In this document: one piece after another, positions 1-8,735 of the stretch
Numbering within the stretch: position 1 is the stretch's first letter
Layout of the letters: each line of letters starts with the position of its first letter
Notes under the pieces: model-generated
The model's database searches: none
What the model saw: only the letters and a program-made list of their open reading frames with translations
Told to the model about the DNA's origin: nothing
Translations under genes and position numbers: made by a program
Assembly (NCBI RefSeq): GCF_006636215.1
Contig: NZ_VIFM01000016.1
Coordinates: 22,097-86,096 of the forward strand
Direction of reading: 5' to 3'
Source: Myxococcus llanfairpwllgwyngyllgogerychwyrndrobwllllantysiliogogogochensis
GTDB taxonomy: Bacteria; Myxococcota; Myxococcia; Myxococcales; Myxococcaceae
Length of the DNA: 64,000 nucleotides

Positions 1-1393
1 GCTCTTCGGCGCGGAGCCACTCTCGCGAGAGCAACTGGAGCGCTACGAGGCCGCGTTCTGGCGGCGCGGGTTCGAGCTGCGGGGCGACCTGCGCGAGCTG
101 CTCGAAGCACGGGGCCTCGTGTGGGTCTCTCCCATCGAACTCGACGACGGTGACGAAGCTCCAGGACTGCGCCTGCTCAGCGCGCCGAGGCTGCTCGACG
201 AACACGACCGCCACCTGGAGCTGGCCGAACTCAACGGCGTGCCCCGTGCCGAGCAGTGGATGTTGTTCACGACGGAGCGAGACCTCGAGCCCGCATGGGC
301 GCTCGATGCCCGCTTCGGAGGGATGAGTGGCCCGAGCGTCGGCCAGTACCATCAAGACCTCGTCTGCACCCAGCCCGTGGGCCCCACCGAACCGCTGCCG
401 CTCGCATCCCCCGACGTCCACTCCTGGCTCGCCGAGAGGCTCCAGGACATCGAGGCCCGGTGGCGGAGCCTGCCGCGCGAGGGGCTCGAACAACGCAAGC
501 CCCCTTCCTCAGGCGCGGAGTCCTTCGAGGCACAGCAGGCAGCGGCCCTCACGGCGGCCGAGGCGCGCATCGCCAGAGGAGGGCTCCGCTGGGAGAAACT
601 CGACGTCGACTGGCGCCGCGTCGCGAGCGGCACGCGAGACACCGCACTGCTCCAGCGTGTCCTCGAAGGCGTGCGGCAGGACCGCCGTCAAGGACGCCCT
701 GGCATTCCCTTCGACCTGATGGCGCAAGGCGTGGCCTGGCCCTGGGACTACCCAGGTCCGGGGCAGCTCGCGGCACGACTCGATGAACCGGAGCGAAGAA
801 AGCTCATGGGATGGGCCCTCGAACGCGCCGGTGCTCGCCCGCTCGGCGGTGAGGGGCTCCGCTCCGCGCTCGACACGTTGCACTCGGGAAGCCCTGGCTC
901 CAGAGACCTGCTGCGACAGGTCTCGCTCGAAGGGTGGACGGAGCGCGCCATCAACCTCACGACCGCCGGGGGACGCGGTCGGCTCCTCGCGCGTGCCGCG
1001 GCGCTCGCGATGTCGGACCCGACCGAGAACAACGTGGAGCGCGTACTGACCTTGTGCGCCTGCGTTGGTGCGGGGACGCATGGGGCGTGGAACCTGCTCG
1101 ATGCATGGGACCACCTCGACGCGGTGCTGAACGGGCGGACCCTGCCAGGCGTCGAGGCACGGCTCACACCAGCAGTCCCTGATTCGGCGCTCGTCACCGA
1201 GCTGCGCGCCTGGTTGCTCGCGCACCCCGGTCCCCAGCGCAAACTCGCGGAGGAGCTGGGCACGGAGTGGGCACTCCGGCTGAGCGCCGCGTCACCCGTT
1301 GAGCATGAGCCCCTCACCCGCCTCCTCAAGAGCGCGCTCAAGTCCCCGAAGCTCACGGGCGAACTGGCGGCCCTGCTCGCGCGCCTGAACTGA
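1..1393 (+). CDS. hypothetical protein, 5' end missing
   Basis: The reading frame is open from the first bases of the window to a TGA at 1391-1393, so the N-terminus lies upstream; about 463 residues are visible. I recognise no domain. The protein is soluble-looking, has no membrane segment, and is rich in Arg, Glu and Leu. The C-terminal half (from about base 800) reads like helical repeats with several Trp residues. Third codon positions are strongly G/C, which supports it over the overlapping frames. A MazF-type gene follows 40 bases downstream on the same strand, so co-transcription is possible, but nothing in this protein resembles a known antitoxin. Confidence 0.75.
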   Translation, partial: LFGAEPLSREQLERYEAAFWRRGFELRGDLRELLEARGLVWVSPIELDDGDEAPGLRLLSAPRLLDEHDRHLELAELNGVPRAEQWMLFTTERDLEPAWALDARFGGMSGPSVGQYHQDLVCTQPVGPTEPLPLASPDVHSWLAERLQDIEARWRSLPREGLEQRKPPSSGAESFEAQQAAALTAAEARIARGGLRWEKLDVDWRRVASGTRDTALLQRVLEGVRQDRRQGRPGIPFDLMAQGVAWPWDYPGPGQLAARLDEPERRKLMGWALERAGARPLGGEGLRSALDTLHSGSPGSRDLLRQVSLEGWTERAINLTTAGGRGRLLARAAALAMSDPTENNVERVLTLCACVGAGTHGAWNLLDAWDHLDAVLNGRTLPGVEARLTPAVPDSALVTELRAWLLAHPGPQRKLAEELGTEWALRLSAASPVEHEPLTRLLKSALKSPKLTGELAALLARLN

Positions 1394-1433
1394 AGCGAGG
1401 ACAGGGCCTACCCGGAGCGCTACAAGGACCGCC

Positions 1434-1814
1434 ATGCAAGAGCCCCGGCCCCCACGGACCCTCCACCGAGGCGACCTCTACTGGATGGAGTCCGATGAAG
1501 CGCGAGGGTCGATTCCCCCCATCCTGCATCCTCACCTGGTGATTCAGGACGACGTCTTCAACCACTCGCGCATCCACACCGTGGTCGTCTGCGCGGTGAC
1601 GTCGAACCTGAAGCGCGCGAACGAGCCGGGCAACGTGCTGCTCGACGTGGGTGAAGGCAACCTGCCCAAGCACAGTGTGCTGGTCGTGTCGCAAGTCTCC
1701 TCCGTGGAGAAGACGCGACTGGGCGAGTACATCGGCACGCTCTCCGCGCAGCGGGTGGAGCAGGTGCTCGCGGGCCTGCGATTCCAGCAGGCCGCGTTCT
1801 TCAACGGCCGATGA
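1434..1814 (+). CDS. MazF/PemK-type endoribonuclease toxin, apparently solitary
   Basis: This 126-residue protein has the MazF/PemK layout: an N-terminal RGDLYWM strand, a central HPHLVIQDD segment, TVVVCAVTSNL, and the LPKHSVLVVSQVSSV core strand, ending in a helix (RVEQVLAGLRF). Family members cleave mRNA at short sequences and are normally held inactive by a small antitoxin encoded just upstream. No such small gene is present: the upstream gene is large and the downstream gene is on the other strand. The common MazF motif 'P.RP' is replaced by PILHPH. Myxococcus xanthus has a solitary MazF whose antitoxin was reported to be the regulator MrpC; whether this is that gene's counterpart cannot be told from sequence alone. 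Confidence 0.85.
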   Translation: MQEPRPPRTLHRGDLYWMESDEARGSIPPILHPHLVIQDDVFNHSRIHTVVVCAVTSNLKRANEPGNVLLDVGEGNLPKHSVLVVSQVSSVEKTRLGEYIGTLSAQRVEQVLAGLRFQQAAFFNGR

Positions 1815-1839
1815 CTCGCCACACGGACGACAGCCGCGC

Positions 1840-2640
1840 TCAGGGGCGCTTGCCACCAGCGGGCGCTCGGCGGTCCGCTTGCAGCCAGCGGCTCACTTCG
1901 TCCAGGTACTCACGCGGGAGCGCATGACCACTGCCGAAGGTCTTGTGCACCTTGCGACGAGACGGGGCCGCGTCGAACAGCGCACGGCTTTCCGCGACAG
2001 GGGCGAAGTCATCCTGGTTCGCCGTCAGCAGCAGCCAGTCCTGGTGAATCCGTGACATGTGTCGCGAGGGTGCAATCTCCTCCATCGACGGGTCGATGTG
2101 GGGCGGCACCATCGTGACGAGGTGGGTGACACGAGGCTCACGCGCCGCGAGCACGAGCCCCACCTGGGCACCCATGCTGTACCCGGCGACGAGCACCCTG
2201 GGCGGCTTGCCCTTCGCCAGCACGGCGGTGAGCAGCGCGTGGGCGTCCTTGATGGTGTCGGCAATCATCGCGATATACGGGCCGGGCTCGCCACGGTGAG
2301 CCTGCTTGGCGAGCGCCCCAGGCTTCGCCTCGGGGGTGGCCCGCTCCCCGTGTCGTCGCGCATCCATGAGATAGACGCGGTAGCCGGCCCGCAGCAGCGC
2401 GTCCTTCAACACACCGCCATGCGTGGGGGCCGCGTCCGACAGCCAGTCCTCCTTCTTCCGGGTGAGGCCGTGCAGGAGGATGGCCACCGGGGGGTTCGCC
2501 GCGCCGCCCTCGGGCTCCAGCACCTGGGTGGGGATGCGTTCTCCGTCCGCGCCCCGCACGTCCAGCGGGGCCCCCGGTTCGGCGGCGTGGGCCAGGGAAG
2601 CGGACAGCAGCAGCAGGCACAGCGAGAGCAGGCGAGTCAT
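1840..2640 (-). CDS. secreted alpha/beta hydrolase
   Basis: This is a 266-residue serine hydrolase. The chosen ATG has a GAGGAA ribosome site about 7 bases upstream and opens a clear signal peptide (MTRLLSLCLLLLSASLAHA); the frame extends 19 codons further without a better start. The nucleophile elbow is GYSMG with Ser155. An HGLTRKK oxyanion segment lies upstream, and a GSGHA motif supplies the likely catalytic His239. The pattern fits dienelactone-hydrolase or BAAT-like esterases acting in the periplasm or outside the cell; the substrate is unknown. It is convergent with the MazF gene and divergent from the two-component pair. Confidence 0.85.
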   Translation of the reverse strand: MTRLLSLCLLLLSASLAHAAEPGAPLDVRGADGERIPTQVLEPEGGAANPPVAILLHGLTRKKEDWLSDAAPTHGGVLKDALLRAGYRVYLMDARRHGERATPEAKPGALAKQAHRGEPGPYIAMIADTIKDAHALLTAVLAKGKPPRVLVAGYSMGAQVGLVLAAREPRVTHLVTMVPPHIDPSMEEIAPSRHMSRIHQDWLLLTANQDDFAPVAESRALFDAAPSRRKVHKTFGSGHALPREYLDEVSRWLQADRRAPAGGKRP

Positions 2641-2710
2641 GTCGGGATTCCTCGAAGTGAGAGGCCCCGCCACCTTGCCAACGCCCACGTCAGCCACACG
2701 TCAACGCCGG

Positions 2711-2741
2711 GTTGACCTCCGGTTGACGCGGCGACTGATAA
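2711..2741 (+). promoter_or_regulatory. 11-bp direct repeat with promoter, upstream of the OmpR-type regulator
   Basis: GTTGAC occurs at 2711-2716 and again at 2722-2727, exactly 11 bases apart. An inverted copy (GTCAAC) sits just before, at about 2699-2704. Eleven-base direct repeats are the usual architecture of OmpR/PhoB-family binding sites. TTGACC at 2712 and TGATAA at 2736 could serve as -35 and -10 boxes with an 18-base spacer. Autoregulation by the response regulator that starts at 2789 is inferred, not shown. Confidence 0.45.
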
Positions 2742-2788
2742 CCTGGGGCCCTCTCCTTCCAAGGTCCCCTGCCCTCCCGGGCATCCCC

Positions 2789-3463
2789 ATGCGAGTGCTC
2801 ATCGTCGAAGACAACCGCGACCTCCAGGCGAACATCGCCCGGTTCCTGGGAGCGGACTTCCAGTTGGACTTCGCCACCACGGGGCCGCAGGGACTCACGC
2901 TCGCGCTGGGCCATGAATACGACGTCATCGTCCTGGACCTGATGTTGCCAGGTTTGAACGGCATCGAGCTGTGTCAGCGCTACCGGGAGCTCGCGCCCCG
3001 GCTGGTCCCCATCCTGATGCTGACCGCGCGGGACACGCTCGAAGACAAGGAGGAGGGTTTTCGCGCGGGCGCGGATGACTACCTCGTGAAGCCGTTCTCC
3101 CTGCGCGAGCTGCGCCTGCGCCTCGAGGCCCTGGCGCGGCGCCCCGTGCCTCCAAGTGGACGACGGCTGACGGTGGGACAGCTCACCCTGGAGCCGGACA
3201 CCGGCTACACGCGGCTGGGCGAGCGCACCGTGCGCCTCAACAGGACGGAGGCGCTCATCCTGAAGCTGCTCATGGAGGCCGCGCCCAAGCCTGTCTCCAC
3301 GGAGAAGCTGGCCCACCAGCTCTGGGGCGACGAGGCCCCGGAATCCAGCGCCCTGCGCACCCATGTCTATGCCCTGCGAGGCGCGCTCGCGGAGTTGGGG
3401 ATGAGCCCCTCCATCACCACCCGGCGCAATGAGGGCTACAGCCTGGATGCGCCCCAAGACTAG
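2789..3463 (+). CDS. OmpR/PhoB-family response regulator
   Basis: This is a 224-residue DNA-binding response regulator. The receiver domain (residues 1-115) carries the acidic pair E7/D8, phosphoacceptor D50 in VLDLMLPG, T79 and K101 in the LVKPF motif. The C-terminal half is a winged helix of the Trans_reg_C type, with the typical NRTEALILKLL and LRTHVYALRGAL helices and a YSLDAP tail. The start is the ATG at the canonical MRVLIVEDN; the longer frame is non-coding upstream. The kinase gene begins before this stop codon, so the two are co-translated. Phosphorylation by that kinase is inferred from the operon. Confidence 0.95.
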   Translation: MRVLIVEDNRDLQANIARFLGADFQLDFATTGPQGLTLALGHEYDVIVLDLMLPGLNGIELCQRYRELAPRLVPILMLTARDTLEDKEEGFRAGADDYLVKPFSLRELRLRLEALARRPVPPSGRRLTVGQLTLEPDTGYTRLGERTVRLNRTEALILKLLMEAAPKPVSTEKLAHQLWGDEAPESSALRTHVYALRGALAELGMSPSITTRRNEGYSLDAPQD

Positions 3464-4655
3464 GTCGGTCCGAGGCCTCCTGCTGGGCGCCATGACGCTG
3501 TCCGCGGTGCTCGCGCTCGTGCTGATGGGAGCGTTCTTCACCGTCTTCAGCTACGACCTGGAGGACGCCATCTTCGGCCGGCTGGTGGCCACCGAGGCGG
3601 ACCGGCGCCCGGGCGAAGCCAGCGTCGTCCCGTCCAGCATGACGACCTATGTCGGCCACGCCAGCCTTCCACCGTGGATCCAGGAGTCGGTGCCCAAGGA
3701 CGCTCCACTCAGCGAGCGCGAGGTGTTCACCCGGGACCATGGCCACTTCCATGTCGCGGTGCGCCCGGACGAATCCCAGGGCCCCACGCGCTACGTGGTC
3801 TTCAACACGACGCAGCTGACGAGCACCACGCGCCATCTCCAACGGACAGCCAACCTGCTGGTGACCAGCGCCCTGCTGGCCCTGCTGGGCGCGGCGCTGC
3901 TCTCGCGCATCGTCGCGAGACGACTCAGTCGTCCCCTGGAGCAGCTCGTGTCGCGGGTGCAAGCGGATGCGACCCCGCGCCCGGAAGAAGACGGCGGCAT
4001 CGCCGAGGTGCGCGCGCTCGCGGCGGCCCTGCGCGACCGGGACACCCGCATCCAGGAGTTGCTGGAGCGCGAGCGGGCCTTCAACCGCGATGCGAGCCAC
4101 GAGCTGCGCACGCCGCTGGCCGTGGCCCAGGGCGCGGTGGAGATACTGGAGCAGGACCCACCGTCGGACGTGGAGACCTTCGAGCGGCTGCGTCAGGCGG
4201 TCCACCACATGGGCCTGCTGACCGAGGGCATCCTCTGGCTGGCCCGCGCGGGCCGCACCGACGAGGACTGCGAGCTGGTGCGCATCTCCCGCGAGATGGC
4301 CGCGCTGTACGGCGGCCCCCGCCAGCGAGGCGACGTGGAGCTCGTCATCGAGGCGGAGGGGGAGGTCTTCGTGTCGCTGCCAGGGTCCGTGGCGCGGGTG
4401 ATGCTGGGCAACCTCATCAAGAACGCGCTCGCCTATACGAGCCAGGGACGCATCGTCATCCACATCTCCCCCGACAGCTGGAGCATCCGCGACACGGGTG
4501 TGGGCTTCGGCCGGGTCGAACCCCGACACACGGGCTTCGGCATCGGACTGTCGCTCGTGGAGCGGCTGGCGCGCCGGTTCACCTGGGACATGGCCATCAG
4601 TCCCCTGGAGCCGCACGGGACGCAGGTGCAGCTCACGTGGCCCCACGAGACCTGA
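3447..4655 (+). CDS. membrane sensor histidine kinase
   Basis: This 402-residue kinase partners the preceding regulator and overlaps it by 17 bases; an alternative ATG at 3429 would add six residues. Two membrane helices (about residues 9-31 and 133-155) flank a periplasmic sensor of roughly 100 residues that I cannot assign. A HAMP-like stretch follows. The dimerisation helix carries the phosphorylated His218 in the motif DASHELRTPL. The ATPase domain shows an N box (NLIKNAL), a G1 box (DTGVGFG) and a G2 box (GFGIGLSLV). This is a complete HisKA/HATPase protein of EnvZ-like layout. The stimulus is unknown. Confidence 0.93.
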   Translation: MRPKTRSVRGLLLGAMTLSAVLALVLMGAFFTVFSYDLEDAIFGRLVATEADRRPGEASVVPSSMTTYVGHASLPPWIQESVPKDAPLSEREVFTRDHGHFHVAVRPDESQGPTRYVVFNTTQLTSTTRHLQRTANLLVTSALLALLGAALLSRIVARRLSRPLEQLVSRVQADATPRPEEDGGIAEVRALAAALRDRDTRIQELLERERAFNRDASHELRTPLAVAQGAVEILEQDPPSDVETFERLRQAVHHMGLLTEGILWLARAGRTDEDCELVRISREMAALYGGPRQRGDVELVIEAEGEVFVSLPGSVARVMLGNLIKNALAYTSQGRIVIHISPDSWSIRDTGVGFGRVEPRHTGFGIGLSLVERLARRFTWDMAISPLEPHGTQVQLTWPHET

Positions 4656-4674
4656 CGGCCGCGCGCGTCAGGCG

Positions 4675-6693
4675 TCAGTCGTCGCGGACATTCCGGACGT
4701 CCGGCTTCTTGCAGCCCGGCGTCATGCACAGCCCGCCGATGACGGTGCCGCCACCGAAGCCGGGCTGGAGGTCCAGTTGGCTCGCATGGATGCGAATCCG
4801 GACGAAGGGATGGCCACAGCCAAGGTCCTCGTCCAGGTCCGCGTCATGGGCCTCCAGCACCAGCGGCAGCCCTCGAAGCTGGAGCGCGAGCGGCTTGCCC
4901 CCCACCTGACGGGACACGAAGCGCTCGTGGCGCCATTTGACGAAGCCCTCCGGCAGCGGCCGCTTGACCTCATGCGCGTTCTTGAACTCGAGGAAGACAC
5001 GCGCACGGGCCCTCGTCGACCGGGCCGGCTTCACGGCGCGGGCGAACAGCGTGGCCCTGTCACACGGCTCGCACTCGTAGAGCCGGAGGGTGCGCGCCTC
5101 CGTGTCGGTGTCGAGCGAGGGGATGTGGAACACCCGCGTCGGCTTCACCCGCCGATTGCACTCGGGGCAGGCCGCCCGGGCCTTGAGGTCCTCATCGGAG
5201 AGTCGCGCCGGCTGAACGTCCCAGCACCGGGCTCCCGTGAGGCCGAAGGGCGCGGGCAGGCGCCGAGCCTCCTCCGCGCGCTGGAGGATGACCTTCGGCA
5301 GGGCCTTCGAGCGCTTCAGCGCCTCGAACTCCCGAACGAGCCAGTCGCCATCCACGTCCTCCACCTCGGGTCGACGGCCATCCACCAGCCACTCGACCAC
5401 GCCACGGGCCAGGTTCTGGAACGCATCTGGCACACGGTCCTCGGCGTCGGGGTCTCCCGCCTGCTTGAGCGCCGCCGCGAGTGCATGGGTGTTTGACTTC
5501 GCCTTCGTGCCCCGACGCTTCAAGTAGTCCCCGAAACCAACGCCCGAACGAATCGCGCGCTCATCAAGGTACTGCTCGCCGCGCTTCAGCTCCTTCGCGG
5601 TGAGCAGGTCCGGAGCGACGTGCTGGAGGGCCGGCAGATACTCGTCGGGCAGCTCCACCCGGTCGCCACCGAAGCGCCGGATGAAGTCCAGGGCATGGGC
5701 GATGGCTTCTTGCTGGAAGGAGGCGGGCAGCGAGCTTCCACTGACTTCTCCCGCCGCCATCCAGCCCGGCTCGTCGCGGACGACGGCCTTGACCTCCTCG
5801 AACAGGTCCCCCTGCTCCCTGGCCAGTCGCTCCAGGACCTTGCGTGCCGAAGGGCGAAGCTGGCGCACCAGGCCCACGCACCACTGCGAGAAGCTCCACT
5901 CGCCCGACATCCCCGGGAGGGCGTAGCGCTTCGGCCAGGTCTCGAGCTCGGACAGCAGCTCGACACGGCGCTTCATCTCGCGGCGGCTCAGCAGCTTGAG
6001 GCCCGCCGCGGGGAGCATCTCCTCGTGCGTCACCGCCTCGAACGCGTTGCGCGGTCGGAACACGTTCGCCAGGAAGACGTCCCCTTCGGGCAGCGGAATC
6101 CTCAGCTCCATCAGCCGGTCGCGCATGGGCCGCAAGCGCTCCAGGTCCTCGGGCCGAGACTCGATGCCGATGGGCGCGGTGAAGTCACGCTCGCAACTCG
6201 CGCAGGCCACGGCCTCTGGTGCGACGGGCACACCACACGCGCAGCGCAGGGCGTCTGTCCGGGGAGGAACGTACCGCAGCGCCGCTTCCCGGCGGTGCTT
6301 CCGCAAGGTGACGAAGTCGGTCTTCACACGCGGGTCGGAGTGACGCACGGACAGCGCGCGCTTCGTGCCTTCCCAGAGGAAGCACCGCACGTCACCGTCG
6401 AGCGCGAAGACCGCCAGCTCTCCCCGCCCACCCTTCCGCACGGCCAGGTCGAGGAGCGCCTCCAGGAACACGCGCTCCGCCGGAACCTCCGCGTCGGCCA
6501 CGGCATAGCAGAGTTCGATGGGGCTGGAGAGCCATCCCAGGTCGACCAGCGGACGCTGACGCAGCTCTTCGAGGCGCTGGGCGACGGAGCGCTTCTGCCC
6601 CTCCAGCCGGCTTCGCAGCCAGGCCGCTTCCTTCCTCGGCGCGTTCTTGAATTCGATGCGGACCGCCAGCCCTGTCAGTCCCTTGATGTTCAC
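4675..6693 (-). CDS. unrecognised protein with two zinc-ribbon-like modules
   Basis: This is a protein of about 672 residues that I do not recognise. The GTG start is chosen because GGGGAG lies 8 bases upstream; the frame also allows a start at 6726. There is no signal peptide or membrane segment. One four-Cys cluster lies near residues 150-170 (CACG then CASC) and a second in the C-terminal third (CPEC then CEPC about 35 residues later). Both look like structural zinc ribbons. The rest is charged and helical. The gene converges on the histidine kinase with only 20 bases between them. No partner or pathway is evident; nucleic-acid or protein binding is a guess based only on the ribbons. Confidence 0.75.
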   Translation of the reverse strand: MNIKGLTGLAVRIEFKNAPRKEAAWLRSRLEGQKRSVAQRLEELRQRPLVDLGWLSSPIELCYAVADAEVPAERVFLEALLDLAVRKGGRGELAVFALDGDVRCFLWEGTKRALSVRHSDPRVKTDFVTLRKHRREAALRYVPPRTDALRCACGVPVAPEAVACASCERDFTAPIGIESRPEDLERLRPMRDRLMELRIPLPEGDVFLANVFRPRNAFEAVTHEEMLPAAGLKLLSRREMKRRVELLSELETWPKRYALPGMSGEWSFSQWCVGLVRQLRPSARKVLERLAREQGDLFEEVKAVVRDEPGWMAAGEVSGSSLPASFQQEAIAHALDFIRRFGGDRVELPDEYLPALQHVAPDLLTAKELKRGEQYLDERAIRSGVGFGDYLKRRGTKAKSNTHALAAALKQAGDPDAEDRVPDAFQNLARGVVEWLVDGRRPEVEDVDGDWLVREFEALKRSKALPKVILQRAEEARRLPAPFGLTGARCWDVQPARLSDEDLKARAACPECNRRVKPTRVFHIPSLDTDTEARTLRLYECEPCDRATLFARAVKPARSTRARARVFLEFKNAHEVKRPLPEGFVKWRHERFVSRQVGGKPLALQLRGLPLVLEAHDADLDEDLGCGHPFVRIRIHASQLDLQPGFGGGTVIGGLCMTPGCKKPDVRNVRDD

Positions 6694-6767
6694 GCTCACG
6701 CTCCCCGAAGTGAAACGCAGCCGCACGGATTACCCGATGGCAACTGTCACCGTCCATCCAAAGCCAC

Positions 6768-7493
6768 TCACGTGCCGCCATCGCGGCGCGGGAGTGAAAC
6801 CCCGGGAGGTGCCGTGCGCGTCGCACGAGGCTTCGGCATGGGCGCATGCTGACGACAGCGGCCAGGCCGAGGACCCTGCTCCATCCGCGTCACCACCAGA
6901 CCCGAGTAGGTGTCCGCGTGCTCCTTCAAGTAGGTCACCAGGTCCACCTCCACCACCTCGCCAGCGAAGTGGTCACCGACAATCCACTTCCCGTTCCCGC
7001 TGTAGAGCCCGGTATGCCAGACCCAGACAGGGCGGCCCGACAGCTCGCCCACGGCAGTCTCCGCGGGATTGGCGTCGAACCCCACCAGCCACAGCACGTC
7101 ACCGGGCAGGAGCCGGGACACCTCGAGCGAAGAGGACGCCATGGGGGACAGGCCCGACACCGAGGCCCCCAACTCCTCCGAGGGCACCGACACCGTGGGC
7201 AGCACGGAGAAGGACTTCCAGCCACAGCGCCCCACCCGCTCGGCGGCGTAGAACAACACGCCCTGGCAATCGAGCCCCGCGCCGCCCTCCCGCAGGCGCC
7301 CACCCAACACATAGGGCACGCCCAACACCTCTCGCGCGGCGAGCACGAAGCGCTCCGCGAGCCGCACCCGCTCCTCGCGGGGAGTCTCCACCTGGGCATG
7401 CACGCGGAGACTCAGCCCCAATCCCATGGCAAGAGCCCACCGAGGAATGAATCCTCTCAGGCTCGCGCCGAATCCCTTGCACTCGAAGGCCAT
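6768..7493 (-). CDS. secreted NlpC/P60-family cysteine hydrolase
   Basis: This protein of about 241 residues has a hydrophobic N-terminal export signal ending near VHAQ. The NlpC/P60 fold is supported by a domain opening with ARE.LGVPYVLGG, the nucleophile Cys76 in GLDCQG, and His160 in VWHTGLY, followed by a GKWIVGDH strand. Such enzymes cut cell-wall peptides or related amide bonds in the periplasm. The ATG at 7493 is preferred because it gives a compact signal peptide; the frame is open to 7562. The last 25 residues are basic and of low complexity. Activity on peptidoglycan is family knowledge and has not been shown for this protein. Confidence 0.8.
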   Translation of the reverse strand: MAFECKGFGASLRGFIPRWALAMGLGLSLRVHAQVETPREERVRLAERFVLAAREVLGVPYVLGGRLREGGAGLDCQGVLFYAAERVGRCGWKSFSVLPTVSVPSEELGASVSGLSPMASSSLEVSRLLPGDVLWLVGFDANPAETAVGELSGRPVWVWHTGLYSGNGKWIVGDHFAGEVVEVDLVTYLKEHADTYSGLVVTRMEQGPRPGRCRQHAPMPKPRATRTAPPGVSLPRRDGGT

Positions 7494-7617
7494 GTCCGGA
7501 GCGTGGCACGTCGCGCGGCGGCGCCGCAAAGCGACACACGCGCGGCACATCCCCGGCGCCACGGAAACGCGGGCGGCTTTGACACCGGCTGCCGCTCACG
7601 CGTTCCCAGCAATGCTT

Positions 7618-8532
7618 CTAGAGAAACTTGTCCCAGCCGGTCTTGAACCAATTCTTCACGGCGTCGGCCCTGTCGCCCCAGCTGTTCCCATGGGGTCCGG
7701 CGATGTCGATCATCCCGTTGACGCCTCGGGCCTTCAGGTCCTCGGCGGCCTTCACGGGGTCCTTCGAATCGCCCCACACCGAGATGGTGCCGGCGGCGGG
7801 GCTCCCAGCGGGCAGGAAGGTCTTGATGGCCTCGTCGGTCAGCTTGTCGTGACGCACCACGAAGGTGGCGGGCCCGCCCAGCTCTTTCGCCAGGTCGACC
7901 ATCTTCTGTGCATCCGTCCCCTTCACGTCTCCCCCGGTGGGCGGGTTGATGGCCAGGATGGCATTGGGGAAGCGCTCGCGAATCTTCGGCCCCCACTCCT
8001 GCATGTCCTCGAAGCCCAGGTTGAGCATCAACCGGTCCTCGGAGATGCCCACCTTCTCCAGCTCGTCGAGGACGGCTGGCATCTGGTCGGCCTCCTTGAT
8101 GTCGAGCTTGAGTCCGCGCCCGGACTCCTTCCCCATCGTCAGCCACTCGTTGAGAGTGAGGTTGTCCCCATCCTCGTGGTTCTTGTCGTGGCGCATCTCA
8201 GGAGAGTCCTTGTTGATCTCCTTCCGGACGTCACCCTCGAACCAGTTCGCGCCGCTGTTCAGCGCGTCCTCGAACTGCTCCTTCGTGTTGGTGCGATGCG
8301 CGTTGCGCGCCTCGGAGAGCGGCTGGGTCCCAGACCAGGTGTTGTCCACTGGAGCGGGGGACTCGGCGGACTTCGCGCTGGCGGTGGTGGCCTGGAAGCT
8401 GTCCACCTGGGAGTGGCCCTTGGCGACTGTCGCCGGAGCGACGGCCTTCACTTCGGGCGCCGGGGGCGGAGGAGACGGCTTGGGGAGCGGGACGACCCTG
8501 GGACCAATCCGACCGCCGTGCTCAAAAGGCAT
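7618..8532 (-). CDS. menorin/FAM151 (DUF2181)-like, GDPD-fold protein
   Basis: This 304-residue protein has a strong GGAGGA ribosome site 6 bases before the ATG. The first 75 residues are Pro/Ala/Ser rich and contain no signal peptide. From residue 80 the pattern resembles the FAM151/menorin branch of the glycerophosphodiester-phosphodiesterase TIM barrel: ANWFEGDVR, MRHDKN, TLNEWL, GLKLDIK, and later barrel strands LMLNLGF and ILAINPP. The acidic and His residues at strand ends (E and D in EGDV, H in RHD) sit where the catalytic residues of this superfamily usually are. Substrate and location are unknown. The leader resembles those of other unusual proteins nearby (12.6-15.2 kb), which suggests export by a non-Sec route. 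Confidence 0.65.
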   Translation of the reverse strand: MPFEHGGRIGPRVVPLPKPSPPPPAPEVKAVAPATVAKGHSQVDSFQATTASAKSAESPAPVDNTWSGTQPLSEARNAHRTNTKEQFEDALNSGANWFEGDVRKEINKDSPEMRHDKNHEDGDNLTLNEWLTMGKESGRGLKLDIKEADQMPAVLDELEKVGISEDRLMLNLGFEDMQEWGPKIRERFPNAILAINPPTGGDVKGTDAQKMVDLAKELGGPATFVVRHDKLTDEAIKTFLPAGSPAAGTISVWGDSKDPVKAAEDLKARGVNGMIDIAGPHGNSWGDRADAVKNWFKTGWDKFL

Positions 8533-8735
8533 GGTGCATCCTCCGATTCTCAATTGTCGGGGAATGGCACGAAAAGGTGCTTGGGATGCGCCGCCCCCGC
8601 CGCTCACAGGTGAAGGACACCGCTCGCCGGCCGCGCGCGGGCCTTCACAGATGCGGCCGCGATTGCGCCCCGCCACGGCTCTAACCTTCTCCTCGCGCTG
8701 AGACGTCCACCCCATTCAGCGCCGGGAGAATCGAC

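Noticed and set aside
1394..1433. A small antitoxin gene before the MazF-type toxin.
   Set aside because: The gap is only 40 bases; the gene before it is far too large and unlike any antitoxin.
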